Below, piece by piece: positions 17,017 to 24,568 of a stretch of DNA of 64,000 bases. Source of the stretch: an uncultured Ruminococcus sp. (GTDB taxonomy: Bacteria > Bacillota > Clostridia > Oscillospirales > Acutalibacteraceae). The DNA lies in NCBI GenBank assembly GCA_902794395.1, contig CADBHB010000005.1:154723-218722 (forward strand), read 5' to 3'. The notes under the pieces were generated by a model, which saw only the letters and a program-made list of their open reading frames with translations, made no database searches and was not told where the DNA came from. The position numbers and the translations under genes were made by a program. The first letter of the stretch is position 1. Each line of letters starts with the position of its first letter.

Positions 17017-19040
17017 GACTCCCCATCCTTTCTCTTTGCTCCGCAGTCGGGACAGAACCTGCTGGTTATCCCCCGGGCGCCGCAATCGCAATCCCACACA
17101 GAGTCTTTTTCGGGACGTTTGGTGCCGCACTCGGGACAGCATTTGCTGGTCAGTCCGCGCTTGCCGCAGTTGGGGCACACCCATGCTTTTGGCGTCTGCG
17201 AACCTCTTGCGCCGCAGTCGGGACAGCATTTGCTGATAATGCCTTTTTTGCCGCAGGAGGGACAATCCCACGGTACAGGCTTCGGTTGTCCGCACTCGGG
17301 ACAGCATTTGCTGATGTTCCCCTTGCTGCCGCAGGAGGGACAATCCCACGGTACAGGCTTAGGAGAGCCGCACTTGGAGCAGAAGTCTCCATGATTGCCT
17401 GCCTGTCCGCAGCTGCACTTCCAGCCGCTGTCCTCCGGCTCCCGTTTGTGATCGGGTGCGTCGGTCTGACTATTTAAATTATCGAGCACTTTGCTCATCT
17501 GCTTGCTTACCGCGCCTGCCGCGCCGAACCCAACGCCCAGCCCTACAATATCGTTGACCATGCCGCTTCCGCCTCCTGTGCCCGGGATCGGGATACCTCC
17601 TCCGTTTTTGCCGAATTGACCGAGGCTTTCCGCGTAGGCTTTTTGAACCTCTCCCTCGATCACATCTCTTTGGCTATAGCCCTTGCCGCGCATTATCTCC
17701 GCTTCCGCCAAGCCTCTTTGGCGCTCCACCTCTACGTCGGCAAGCTCCCTCTGCTTCTTCAGCTCGATCTCGGTTCCCTGTTCGATCGCCTTCTGCTTTG
17801 CCTCCAGACTGGTGCGCTCAATATCCGTTTCCTTCTGCGCCTCCATCACCATGCGCTGCGATTCGGTGATCCTGACCTGCGCCTCAGCCTCTTTTGTCGC
17901 CAGATATGGTACAGAGCGCAGCTTGCACAGGCGTTTAAAGCTCTCGTCATCCTCGGGCAGCGATACGTTCGTTACAAAAAACTGCACAAGACTTAAGCCG
18001 TACTCCTCAAAATCGGGAGCGATTTTCTTGCACAGCGAGTCGGAAAGCTTTTCCATCTGCTCGTCTATCTCTAAAATATCGATGTTTTCTTCCTTGATGG
18101 TTTTTGCCAGGAAGGTTTTTATCCTCACCATCATTACCGGGCGGAACAGCCCCTGCATGAGCGAGGACCAGCCGTGCGGCGCCTTGGCTCCGCTGTCATT
18201 ACCGCCGGCAGCGGATGCGTTGATGATCTGCGATCTGGTCAGACCTCCGGTCGTTCCGACGATCTTCGCCAGCAGCCTGCGGGAATCAGAGACCATTAGA
18301 CTGAACTCGCCTGACGCACCGATATTAAGAGGGACAGAGGTGAGCGGGTCAATAAACCTGACACGGGAATCGGTGCCCCATTTAATGCCCATCTGCACCG
18401 TTTTATTGATAAAATACACCTCTGCGTGAAAGGGGTTTTGCTTGTTGGTCGGTAACACATTTGCCCTTTTAAGGATAGGCAGGTTTTCGGTCTCAAGCGT
18501 GTGTCTGCCTTCGCCAAAGGTATCCATAGCCTTGCCGCTCAGGAAGAATACCGCCTCCTGAGAGTTGTGGACGATGAGCTGTGAGCCGAGATTAAAATCC
18601 TCGATAGGGTGCTTCCAGACGAAGGTATTGTTATCTCCCTCGTATTTTATCACGCTGATACTGTTATCGTTAACCAGCTTTGATTTCTCATATTCCTGCT
18701 GAACGTCCTCGACCCTGTAGTCGCAGACGGGGCAGGTCGCGGCGGGAGCGTTTTTATCGATTTGCATTATGCAGCTGCACTGAGGACAGGGAAACTCAAT
18801 GATTTTGCCCTGCCCGATGGTAACAGATTTATGGCATGCCGGGCAGCGGTTTTTGGATTTTGCCTGGTCATAAACAAATATATTGCCGCAGTGCGGGCAC
18901 TTGCGCGAGGTCATGCGGTTCGTCCGCACGTTTACGGTCGACTTGCAGTTGCCGCAGATGATCTCCTTTCGCGCGAGAACAAAGGTAGAAGCCCTGTTCA
19001 GCGCTCCGCAATACGGACATTCAAGTGTAAATTTTGCCAT
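17013..19040 (-). CDS. SPFH/Band 7 domain protein with N- and C-terminal zinc ribbons
   Basis: This 675-residue protein starts with about four CxxC pairs forming zinc ribbons (residues 8-105). An SPFH (stomatin/prohibitin) domain follows at about 120-400, including HNSQEAVFFLSGKAMDTFGEGRHTLETE-type opening residues. Then come a helical Glu/Lys/Gln-rich coiled-coil segment (about 400-475), a Gly-rich linker (about 485-520) and five zinc-ribbon repeats (about 545-672), each with CxxCG...SxxCPxCG. It resembles the YdjI-like 'virion core' SPFH proteins that accompany membrane-stress genes in Firmicutes. SPFH proteins form ring-like membrane assemblies. It is the first gene of the leftward TIR-1 operon, with a good promoter and GGAGGCGC ribosome site. 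Confidence 0.85.
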   Translation of the reverse strand: MAKFTLECPYCGALNRASTFVLARKEIICGNCKSTVNVRTNRMTSRKCPHCGNIFVYDQAKSKNRCPACHKSVTIGQGKIIEFPCPQCSCIMQIDKNAPAATCPVCDYRVEDVQQEYEKSKLVNDNSISVIKYEGDNNTFVWKHPIEDFNLGSQLIVHNSQEAVFFLSGKAMDTFGEGRHTLETENLPILKRANVLPTNKQNPFHAEVYFINKTVQMGIKWGTDSRVRFIDPLTSVPLNIGASGEFSLMVSDSRRLLAKIVGTTGGLTRSQIINASAAGGNDSGAKAPHGWSSLMQGLFRPVMMVRIKTFLAKTIKEENIDILEIDEQMEKLSDSLCKKIAPDFEEYGLSLVQFFVTNVSLPEDDESFKRLCKLRSVPYLATKEAEAQVRITESQRMVMEAQKETDIERTSLEAKQKAIEQGTEIELKKQRELADVEVERQRGLAEAEIMRGKGYSQRDVIEGEVQKAYAESLGQFGKNGGGIPIPGTGGGSGMVNDIVGLGVGFGAAGAVSKQMSKVLDNLNSQTDAPDHKREPEDSGWKCSCGQAGNHGDFCSKCGSPKPVPWDCPSCGSKGNISKCCPECGQPKPVPWDCPSCGKKGIISKCCPDCGARGSQTPKAWVCPNCGKRGLTSKCCPECGTKRPEKDSVWDCDCGARGITSRFCPDCGAKRKDGES

Positions 19041-19087
19041 TTCAGCGCCTCCGTTTCAAGAAATATCAGATACAAAATGCCAATCAT

Positions 19088-19116
19088 ATTATACAATAAT
19101 AGTGACTGTGTGTCAA
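19088..19116 (-). promoter_or_regulatory. Promoter of the SPFH-membrane protein-TIR-1 operon
   Basis: TTGACA (19111-19116) and TATAAT (19088-19093) on the minus strand, 17 bases apart: perfect consensus boxes. Confidence 0.7.
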
Positions 19117-19187
19117 TTGATTTTATTCAGTATTTCGCTTAATACAACAAATGCAACAGTTTTCTCTTTGCCATTTCGTGATTTGTG

Positions 19188-19216
19188 TTGATTTTTGTCG
19201 GAGGTGATGATATAAT
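19188..19216 (+). promoter_or_regulatory. Promoter of the zinc-ribbon/PsbP-like gene and TIR-2
   Basis: TTGATT (19188-19193) and TATAAT (19211-19216), 17 bases apart, about 36 bases before the ATG. It is divergent from the SPFH operon promoter, 72 bases away, so the two halves of the cluster could share a regulator. Confidence 0.6.
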
Positions 19217-19251
19217 GATTATGGATAGTTATACATTTGGGAGGGTCAATA

Positions 19252-20268
19252 ATGGCTGTGTTCAGATGCGAAAACTGCGGCTCACTGCTGCATACAGATG
19301 ATACCGCACAAATCGCCGTGTGCGAAAGCTGCGGATATACGCAAGAGATGCCGAAAACCGACAACCAAAAAGCGAACGGGGCATCCTCAGCGCCCCCCGA
19401 AGACCAGGTAACGATAATCGCCGAGGATTACGTGCCGCAGCCCAAGTCCGCGCGGCAGTCATCTTCCGGTCCCTATAACGCTCAGCGTCAGCAGCAGCCC
19501 TACCCGCCGCAGCAGCAGCCCTACCCGCCGCCGCAGCAGTCCTACCCGCCGCAGCAGTCCTACCCGCCGCAGCGGCAGTCGAACTCGACTTGGGTTGCTA
19601 TAACCGCCGCGCTCGGCGGCGCAGTGCTGGTATTTATCATCATTTTAGCGCTCATTGTCTCGCTAAACAACAAGTCCTCAAAAAGCTCCGACAGCTCAAG
19701 TCTGGTCTCGACCCCATCCGCAACAAATATCGAAGAGAGCTCGGAGGAAGAGAGCATTGAGGAAGAGAGCATTGAAGAAGACAGCCTTGTCGACGAAAGC
19801 TCCGCCAACGTGATCGAGGGCACCGAGCGCGAAACCACCACCGAAAAGCCCACCGAACCGGAAACGACAAGACAGCCTACCACAGCGCCGCCCACCACGA
19901 AAGAAGAGGATTCGGGATGGAAAACGACCCGATTCACCGACGACAGGATCAAGCTGACATATCCCGAAGAATGGGAAAACGAATACGACGGCGACAGCTA
20001 CAGCGAGATAGCCTTCTACGAACCCTATAACAGAAGCAGCGGCGGCGACAGCGGCATGGGCTGGCTGTTTTCGGTCATGGTATTCTACAGCCGGTCGGAT
20101 TACGAAAGCTATTACGCGCCGAAATCGTCCTTGATAACCACCTCGGGAGACAATTATTATGTAGCTGTTTATCCTACTGACGTTCGTTATACACAGGACG
20201 GCAAGGACGTGTATAACGCAGCTAAGGAGCTTATCCCCTACGTCATCGACAGCTTTGAATTGTATTAA
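19252..20268 (+). CDS. Zinc-ribbon, single-span protein with acidic linker and PsbP-like outer domain
   Basis: The ATG at 19252 follows GGGAGGG; an in-frame TTG at 19237 is inside that site and is rejected. The 338-residue protein has a zinc ribbon (CENCG and CESCG, residues 6-29) and a Pro/Gln/Tyr-rich stretch with PYPPQQ/SYPPQQ repeats (about 75-110). A single hydrophobic span (about 118-142) is followed by a Ser/Glu acidic linker and a Thr/Pro segment. The C-terminal domain of about 110 residues begins GWKTTRFTDDRIKLTYPEEW, reminiscent of PsbP/Mog1-like extracellular domains. The layout places the zinc ribbon inside and the C-terminal domain outside. It shares the zinc-ribbon style of its TIR neighbours and probably works with them. 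Confidence 0.75.
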   Translation: MAVFRCENCGSLLHTDDTAQIAVCESCGYTQEMPKTDNQKANGASSAPPEDQVTIIAEDYVPQPKSARQSSSGPYNAQRQQQPYPPQQQPYPPPQQSYPPQQSYPPQRQSNSTWVAITAALGGAVLVFIIILALIVSLNNKSSKSSDSSSLVSTPSATNIEESSEEESIEEESIEEDSLVDESSANVIEGTERETTTEKPTEPETTRQPTTAPPTTKEEDSGWKTTRFTDDRIKLTYPEEWENEYDGDSYSEIAFYEPYNRSSGGDSGMGWLFSVMVFYSRSDYESYYAPKSSLITTSGDNYYVAVYPTDVRYTQDGKDVYNAAKELIPYVIDSFELY

Positions 20269-20270
20269 GA

Positions 20271-20345
20271 CGATACCGCACGATACGGATGTGCGGATCG
20301 CGAAGTAAGGATTTTTGACAGTACGACGAAACAATACGCAAGCGA
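20271..20345 (+). repeat. Dispersed repeat copy between the PsbP-like gene and TIR-2
   Basis: About 75 bases closely match 61331-61405: both have ATACCGCAC, GTGCGGAT, GCGAAGTAAG, a T run and a terminal GAGGTAA. Here the terminal GAGGT falls 7-8 bases before the TIR-2 ATG and appears to be its ribosome site. A similar shorter stretch lies at 26921-26953. Confidence 0.7.
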
Positions 20346-20354
20346 GGTAAAACA

Positions 20355-22274
20355 ATGATAGCCTATAAATGTAAAATGTGCGGCGGCTCGCTGCAGATCG
20401 CTGAGGGTCAGACAACCGCGGTGTGCGAGTACTGCGGCAACACCCTGACCCTGCCTAAAGCCGGCAGCGCCGACAAAACGACTCTGCTGGAGCGCGCCGA
20501 CGACTACCGCCGCGCAAGCGACTTTGACAAGGCGGCGCAGCTTTACGAAAGGATACTTCTTGAGGACGCGGAGGACGCCGAGATATACTGGTCGCTCGTG
20601 CTGTGCACCTACGGCATTGAATATGTGCGCGATCCTCATTCGCGCCGCATCATGCCCACAATAAACCGCACCCGTCTAACCTCCGTGCTGCTCGACCCCA
20701 ACTACAAAAAAGCGCTGCAGCTTGCGGATGTGGAACAGCGCACGGTGTTTGAGCAAGAGGCGGCGGAGATAGACCGCATACAAAAGAATATCATAGCCAT
20801 TTCGCAAAAAGAGGAACCCTTTGATATTTTTCTCTGCTACAAGGAGACCGACGCGCAGGGACGGCGCACCATGGAAAGCGTGCTGGCGAATGAGATGTAC
20901 CATCTGCTGACCAAGGAGGGCTACAAGGTATTTTTTGCGCGCATCACCCTGCAGGACAAGATCGGCTCGGCGTATGAGCCGTACATCTTCTCTGCGCTCA
21001 ATTCCTCCAAGGTCATGGTCGTGGTGGGCACCTCCAAAGAAAACTTTGAAGCACCCTGGGTGCGCAACGAGTGGAGCCGCTTCCTCACCATGATAAAAAA
21101 CGGCGAGGACAAGATCCTGATCCCCGCCTACCGCGATATGGATCCCTATGACCTGCCGCAGGAATTTGCCTATTTGCAGGCGCTCAACATGGGCAGTCTG
21201 GGCTTTATGCAGGACTTGATATACGGTATCAAAAGAATCATTCCCTTGGAAAAACAAACACCCGAAACGCCGCCCGAGGCAAAGCAAAAGGAACATACTT
21301 ACAAGCAGGAGCCAAAGCCTGCCGAGCCGGTCAAAACCGCATCTGCCGCTGAGGATGTCCACGAAAACCGCGACAGGTCATTCGATGATCATCCGTCAGA
21401 CACGTTGTATGACAGAGGAAAAAAACTGATGGTGTTTTCACTGATCCCTATTTCGCTGTATGTCCTCAGTTTTTTCATCGGTGCCAACATGCATACCAAC
21501 AACGCCTCCATAGGTCTGTGCTTCTTCTATTTTATAATATGTGCGGGCTTTTTGACCACAGCCGCTGTTACCGTGGGCACACTGACCGCCTTGCTGCGCC
21601 ACAAAGAAAACCCGCTGTTCCAAAAGCCGGAAGGCGTTAAAGCTCTTGCGAAAATAAAAGCTTCGGGGTTTTTGCTTATATTGGCTAACGCGGGGTTCGG
21701 TGTAGCTCAGTTCTCAATGAATCTCTACACCTCAAATAAGTCGGTAAATGTTCATGTTGAAAACTTCTGGAAAATCCTGATCGGGATCTATTTCGCCATC
21801 GTCGTTGTGGCTATCGTTTTGTTTATCCAATACAAAAACAACATAAAAAAACAGTTATCTCCTCGGTTTGTCAGCGATCCTCCGCGAGCTCACGTTGGCT
21901 TTATCTTTTTGATAACTGTCAATCTGGTGGATATTGCGACACTGTTCAAGCTGTCTATGAGCTATGAAAGTGCAACTATCGACGGGGATCCATACGAATG
22001 GGTGAGCATGATCTCTTGGTCGTACAAAATGCAGTATTTAAACGATCAAACCGTTATATCAGGATGTTTGATCCTCGTTAATCTGCATGTATTGGTTGCC
22101 TGTGTTTTTGCCGCATGGAGCATTTATCGCTTTATTGTTTTGAAAAAGAAATACGGCAACGCTATGTCGGTCAAATCCGATAACAAACTACTCGGTGAAG
22201 CTTTCTACAGTAATTACAGTTTCCAAACGATAAAGAAAAACTTAGCGTCCAAGTACACTAAGAAGGATATATAA
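20355..22274 (+). CDS. TIR-domain protein with N-terminal zinc ribbon and six-span membrane tail (TIR-2)
   Basis: The 639-residue paralogue of TIR-1 matches it residue for residue in spacing over the first 300 positions. It has a zinc ribbon (CKMC and CEYC, residues 6-27), a TPR-like region (about 40-150) and a TIR domain (about 155-297) with PFDIFLCYKETD and WVRNEW (Glu239). After a polar linker (about 300-350) it diverges completely: six hydrophobic segments (about 357-378, 385-415, 430-452, 470-492, 512-534 and 572-602) form a membrane domain. It is transcribed rightward after the PsbP-like gene. TIR domains of this type either cleave NAD or act as adaptors; which applies here is not known. 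The membrane domain could be an effector or sensor. Confidence 0.85.
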   Translation: MIAYKCKMCGGSLQIAEGQTTAVCEYCGNTLTLPKAGSADKTTLLERADDYRRASDFDKAAQLYERILLEDAEDAEIYWSLVLCTYGIEYVRDPHSRRIMPTINRTRLTSVLLDPNYKKALQLADVEQRTVFEQEAAEIDRIQKNIIAISQKEEPFDIFLCYKETDAQGRRTMESVLANEMYHLLTKEGYKVFFARITLQDKIGSAYEPYIFSALNSSKVMVVVGTSKENFEAPWVRNEWSRFLTMIKNGEDKILIPAYRDMDPYDLPQEFAYLQALNMGSLGFMQDLIYGIKRIIPLEKQTPETPPEAKQKEHTYKQEPKPAEPVKTASAAEDVHENRDRSFDDHPSDTLYDRGKKLMVFSLIPISLYVLSFFIGANMHTNNASIGLCFFYFIICAGFLTTAAVTVGTLTALLRHKENPLFQKPEGVKALAKIKASGFLLILANAGFGVAQFSMNLYTSNKSVNVHVENFWKILIGIYFAIVVVAIVLFIQYKNNIKKQLSPRFVSDPPRAHVGFIFLITVNLVDIATLFKLSMSYESATIDGDPYEWVSMISWSYKMQYLNDQTVISGCLILVNLHVLVACVFAAWSIYRFIVLKKKYGNAMSVKSDNKLLGEAFYSNYSFQTIKKNLASKYTKKDI

Positions 22275-22284
22275 GAAAAAAGCA

Positions 22285-22323
22285 CAACGGCGGGTCGAAC
22301 CACTGAGGTTCGACCCGCCGTTG
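22285..22323 (-). terminator. Long perfect hairpin between TIR-2 and the ACT gene
   Basis: CAACGGCGGGTCGAACC pairs perfectly with GGTTCGACCCGCCGTTG over 17 bp around ACTGA. On the minus strand it is followed by six T, so it best serves as the terminator of the leftward paaK-ACT transcript. On the plus strand there is no immediate T run. Its outer arm, CCGCCGTTG, is the first motif of the 66-bp repeats. Confidence 0.75.
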
Positions 22324-22578
22324 ATCACGTTTTATAAAAGATGATAGTTCTCCATAGGCGGAGAAAGCGCCCACCGGCGCCCGCCGTTGATCACGTTTTA
22401 TAAAAGATGATAGTTCTCCATAGGCGGAGAAAGCGCCCACCGGCGCCCGCCGTTGATGACGTTTTATAAAAGATGATAGTTCTCTATAGGCGGAGAAAGC
22501 GCCCACCGGCGCCCGCCGTTGATGACGTTTTATAAAAGATGAAAAAGTTTTTCATAGGCGGACTGACGCAACGCTCCG
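22314..22578. repeat. 66-bp tandem repeat, three full copies and one divergent partial copy
   Basis: Copies start at about 22314, 22380, 22446 and 22512 with an exact 66-base period. Each has CCGCCGTTGAT, a TTTTATAAAA palindrome, a small hairpin (TTCTCC / GGAGAA around ATAGGC) and CGCCCACCGGCGC. The fourth copy diverges after GATGA. The repeats fill the 315-base gap between the convergent TIR-2 and ACT-domain genes. Because 66 is divisible by three, the minus strand stays open, but that reading has no ribosome site. Confidence 0.9.
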
Positions 22579-22589
22579 TTGCCGGTACA

Positions 22590-23018
22590 TCACATTGAGA
22601 GTACATCCTCGTCATTCAGGGACTTCAAGCCGTTTTCATCCATCAGCTTCTGTGCCTGCGGCACATCGTCCACGCGGAACACCACGTAGGCTCCCAGCGC
22701 GTCGGAGGCGGTGAAGGCGTACATATACTCGATGTTGACGCCCGCCGCGGAGAGGATGTTTATCACCTTGTACAGCGCTCCGGGCTTGTCCGCCATTTTT
22801 ACGGCGATAACATCGGTGGTGTTTACCACGGTGTCGTCGCTGAGCACCTCGCGGGTCTTGGCGTTGTCGGAGGTTATCATGCGCAGGATGCCGAAATCCT
22901 TTGTGTCGGCAATACTCATGGCGCGGATGTTTATGTCGTTATCGGCAAGCGTTTTCACGGTTTCCACCAGCTTGCCCTGTTTGTTTTCCACAAAAACGGA
23001 AATCTGCTGAATTGCCAT
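22590..23018 (-). CDS. Tandem ACT-domain protein
   Basis: The 142-residue protein consists of two ACT domains: IQQISVFVENKQGKLVETVKTLADNDINIRAMSIAD (residues 3-38) and a second starting around VIAVKMADKPGALYKVINILSAAGVNIEYMY (about 71-101). ACT domains bind amino acids. Stand-alone double-ACT proteins commonly follow phenylacetate-CoA ligase genes in Clostridia and archaea. It is 17 bases downstream of paaK and preceded by GGAGGAACAG. A role as amino-acid sensor for the aryl-ketoacid pathway is inferred from this gene order. Confidence 0.9.
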   Translation of the reverse strand: MAIQQISVFVENKQGKLVETVKTLADNDINIRAMSIADTKDFGILRMITSDNAKTREVLSDDTVVNTTDVIAVKMADKPGALYKVINILSAAGVNIEYMYAFTASDALGAYVVFRVDDVPQAQKLMDENGLKSLNDEDVLSM

Positions 23019-23035
23019 AGCTGTTCCTCCTCTGC

Positions 23036-24343
23036 TTAATCGTGCAGCTTGCGGTGGTCGATCACGCGCACAGCCTTGCCCTCGCTGCGGGCAATAGTCT
23101 TAGGCGGCACCAAACGCACCTTGGGTCCGATGCCCAGCATAGTGCGCATCTCTTTTTCGAGCTTTCTCTCCTTTGCCTGGTTGACAGACACGATGTCGGA
23201 GAACTGCTCGGGAGCCATTTCTACCTTGATCTCGAAGGTGTCGGTGTTGTTGATGCGGTCTACCTCGATTTGATAGTTGGGGGTGTAGCCCTGCTTGAGC
23301 AGCACCGCCTCTATCTGGCTGGGGAAGACATTTACGCCGCGAATTATCATCATGTCGTCGCTTCTGCCCATCGGCTTTGTCATCTTTACGTGGGTTCTGC
23401 CGCAGGCGCACTTTTCGCGCGTGAGCACGCAGATGTCGCGCGTGCGGTATCTGAGCAGCGGGAATGCCTCTTTGTCCAGACTGGTGAACACCAGCTCGCC
23501 CTTGCTGCCATCGGGCAGCACCTCGCCCGTGTCGGGGTCGATGATCTCAACATAGAAGTGGTCCTCGTTGATGTGCATGCCCTTTTGCTCCTCGCACTCA
23601 AAGGCGACGCCCGGACCGCTTATCTCGGTAAGCCCGTAGATGTCATACGCCTTGATGCCCAGGCTTTTTTCGATGCTGCGGCGCATTTCCTCTGTCCAGG
23701 GCTCGGCGCCGAAGATGCCCGCCTTGAGCTTGTTGTCCTCGGGCTTGTAGCCGTGCTCGGCGAGGGTCTCGCCGATATAGGCGGCATAGGAAGGAGTGCA
23801 GCAGATGATAGTGGCGCCCAGATCCATCATAAACTGGATCTGACGCTCGGTGTTGCCAGACGACATGGGAAGCGTAAGGCAGCCGACCTTGTGAGAGCCG
23901 CCGTGAATGCCCGCACCGCCCGTAAACAGTCCGTAGCCGTAGGCTACCTGCAGCACGTCCTCGTCGGTACCGCCCGCCGCGACGATCGCTCTGGCGGTAC
24001 ACTCCTCCCACAGGTCAATGTCGTGCTGTGTGTAAAAGGCTACGACGCGCTTGCCGGTGGTGCCGGAGGTGGAATGGATGCGCACGCAGTTTTTAAGGTC
24101 GGTGCCGAGCAGTCCGTAGGGATATGCCTCGCGCAGATCCGCCTTTGAAATAAAGGGCAGCTTGGGTATGTCCTCAACTCCCTTGATGTCCTCGGGCTTT
24201 ACTCCCTTTGCGTCCATCAGGTCACGGTAATACTTTACGTTGTCGTAAACGTGCTTTACCTGCTTTACGATTTTTTCATTTTGGATCGCCAGTATCTCCT
24301 CGCGGGAGGCTGTTTCGATCTCAGGCTGAAAATACTTTCCCAT
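23036..24343 (-). CDS. paaK: Phenylacetate-CoA ligase family protein (PaaK)
   Basis: The 435-residue AMP-forming acyl-CoA ligase has the ATP-binding loop HSTSGTTGKRVV (about residues 90-101), YGLTEISGPGVAFEC (about 236-250), and RYRTRDICVL and GRSDDMMIIRGVNVFPSQIE (about 328-347) from the PaaK family. It activates aryl-acetates such as phenylacetate or indoleacetate with CoA, or runs in reverse to make ATP from aryl-acetyl-CoA. Its neighbour iorAB makes aryl-acetyl-CoA from aryl-pyruvates, so together they would ferment aromatic amino acids to aryl-acetates. It has its own promoter and a structured leader of about 100 bases. Confidence 0.93.
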   Translation of the reverse strand: MGKYFQPEIETASREEILAIQNEKIVKQVKHVYDNVKYYRDLMDAKGVKPEDIKGVEDIPKLPFISKADLREAYPYGLLGTDLKNCVRIHSTSGTTGKRVVAFYTQHDIDLWEECTARAIVAAGGTDEDVLQVAYGYGLFTGGAGIHGGSHKVGCLTLPMSSGNTERQIQFMMDLGATIICCTPSYAAYIGETLAEHGYKPEDNKLKAGIFGAEPWTEEMRRSIEKSLGIKAYDIYGLTEISGPGVAFECEEQKGMHINEDHFYVEIIDPDTGEVLPDGSKGELVFTSLDKEAFPLLRYRTRDICVLTREKCACGRTHVKMTKPMGRSDDMMIIRGVNVFPSQIEAVLLKQGYTPNYQIEVDRINNTDTFEIKVEMAPEQFSDIVSVNQAKERKLEKEMRTMLGIGPKVRLVPPKTIARSEGKAVRVIDHRKLHD

Positions 24344-24446
24344 GGCTTATCACTCCTTCTATAAAAAGTTGAGAGCGGAAAAGGAGCCGGGCAGCCGCGC
24401 CTTTGCGGCATTACCTTGCTCTTCCTCCTGCTCCAACCGTTTTTAC
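24344..24446 (-). promoter_or_regulatory. Structured leader of paaK, identity unknown
   Basis: The RNA between the paaK promoter and start can fold by pairing GTTGGAGC near its 5' end with GCTCTCAAC near its 3' end, enclosing a GCCGC / GCGGC hairpin. It matches no riboswitch consensus that I could recognise. Confidence 0.35.
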
Positions 24447-24452
24447 TAATCA

Positions 24453-24482
24453 ATTATACAAAAATACTGCGGGTCGCGTCAA
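24453..24482 (-). promoter_or_regulatory. paaK promoter
   Basis: TTGACG (24477-24482) and TATAAT (24453-24458) on the minus strand, 18 bases apart. Confidence 0.6.
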
Positions 24483-24568
24483 GTACTTTTATGCAGAAAA
24501 TTCAGCGCGTTAATGCTTTAAACCGATAAAGTAAAGTGTCGCTCACACAAAAGCACTCAGGCGGCTTA

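Noticed and set aside
16297-17349. 350-residue extension of the four-span protein upstream of 17016
   Set aside because: The extra part is the SPFH zinc-ribbon repeat region read in another frame. The ATG at 17016 has a ribosome site and an ATGA overlap.
14909-22274. Thoeris or another named TIR defence system
   Set aside because: There is no ThsA-like SIR2 or SLOG protein, no phospholipase or caspase-like effector, and the neighbours do not match a named system that I know.
22258-22506. 82-residue minus-strand reading frame with 22-residue repeats (GAFSAYGELSSFIK type)
   Set aside because: It begins with a GTG without a ribosome site and arises only because the 66-bp tandem repeat length is a multiple of three; it overlaps a terminator hairpin.
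22314-22578. CRISPR array
   Set aside because: The 66-bp units are directly adjacent and nearly identical, without unique spacers, and no cas genes are present.
23042-24148. 368-residue plus-strand frame opposite paaK
   Set aside because: It is a shadow of paaK; composition is Ala/Leu/His-rich, as expected from antisense of GC-rich coding DNA.
24380-24440. T-box or known riboswitch in the paaK leader
   Set aside because: A GGTAATGCCGC stretch loosely resembles the T-box AGGGTGGNACCGCG bulge but has too many mismatches and no specifier-loop context.
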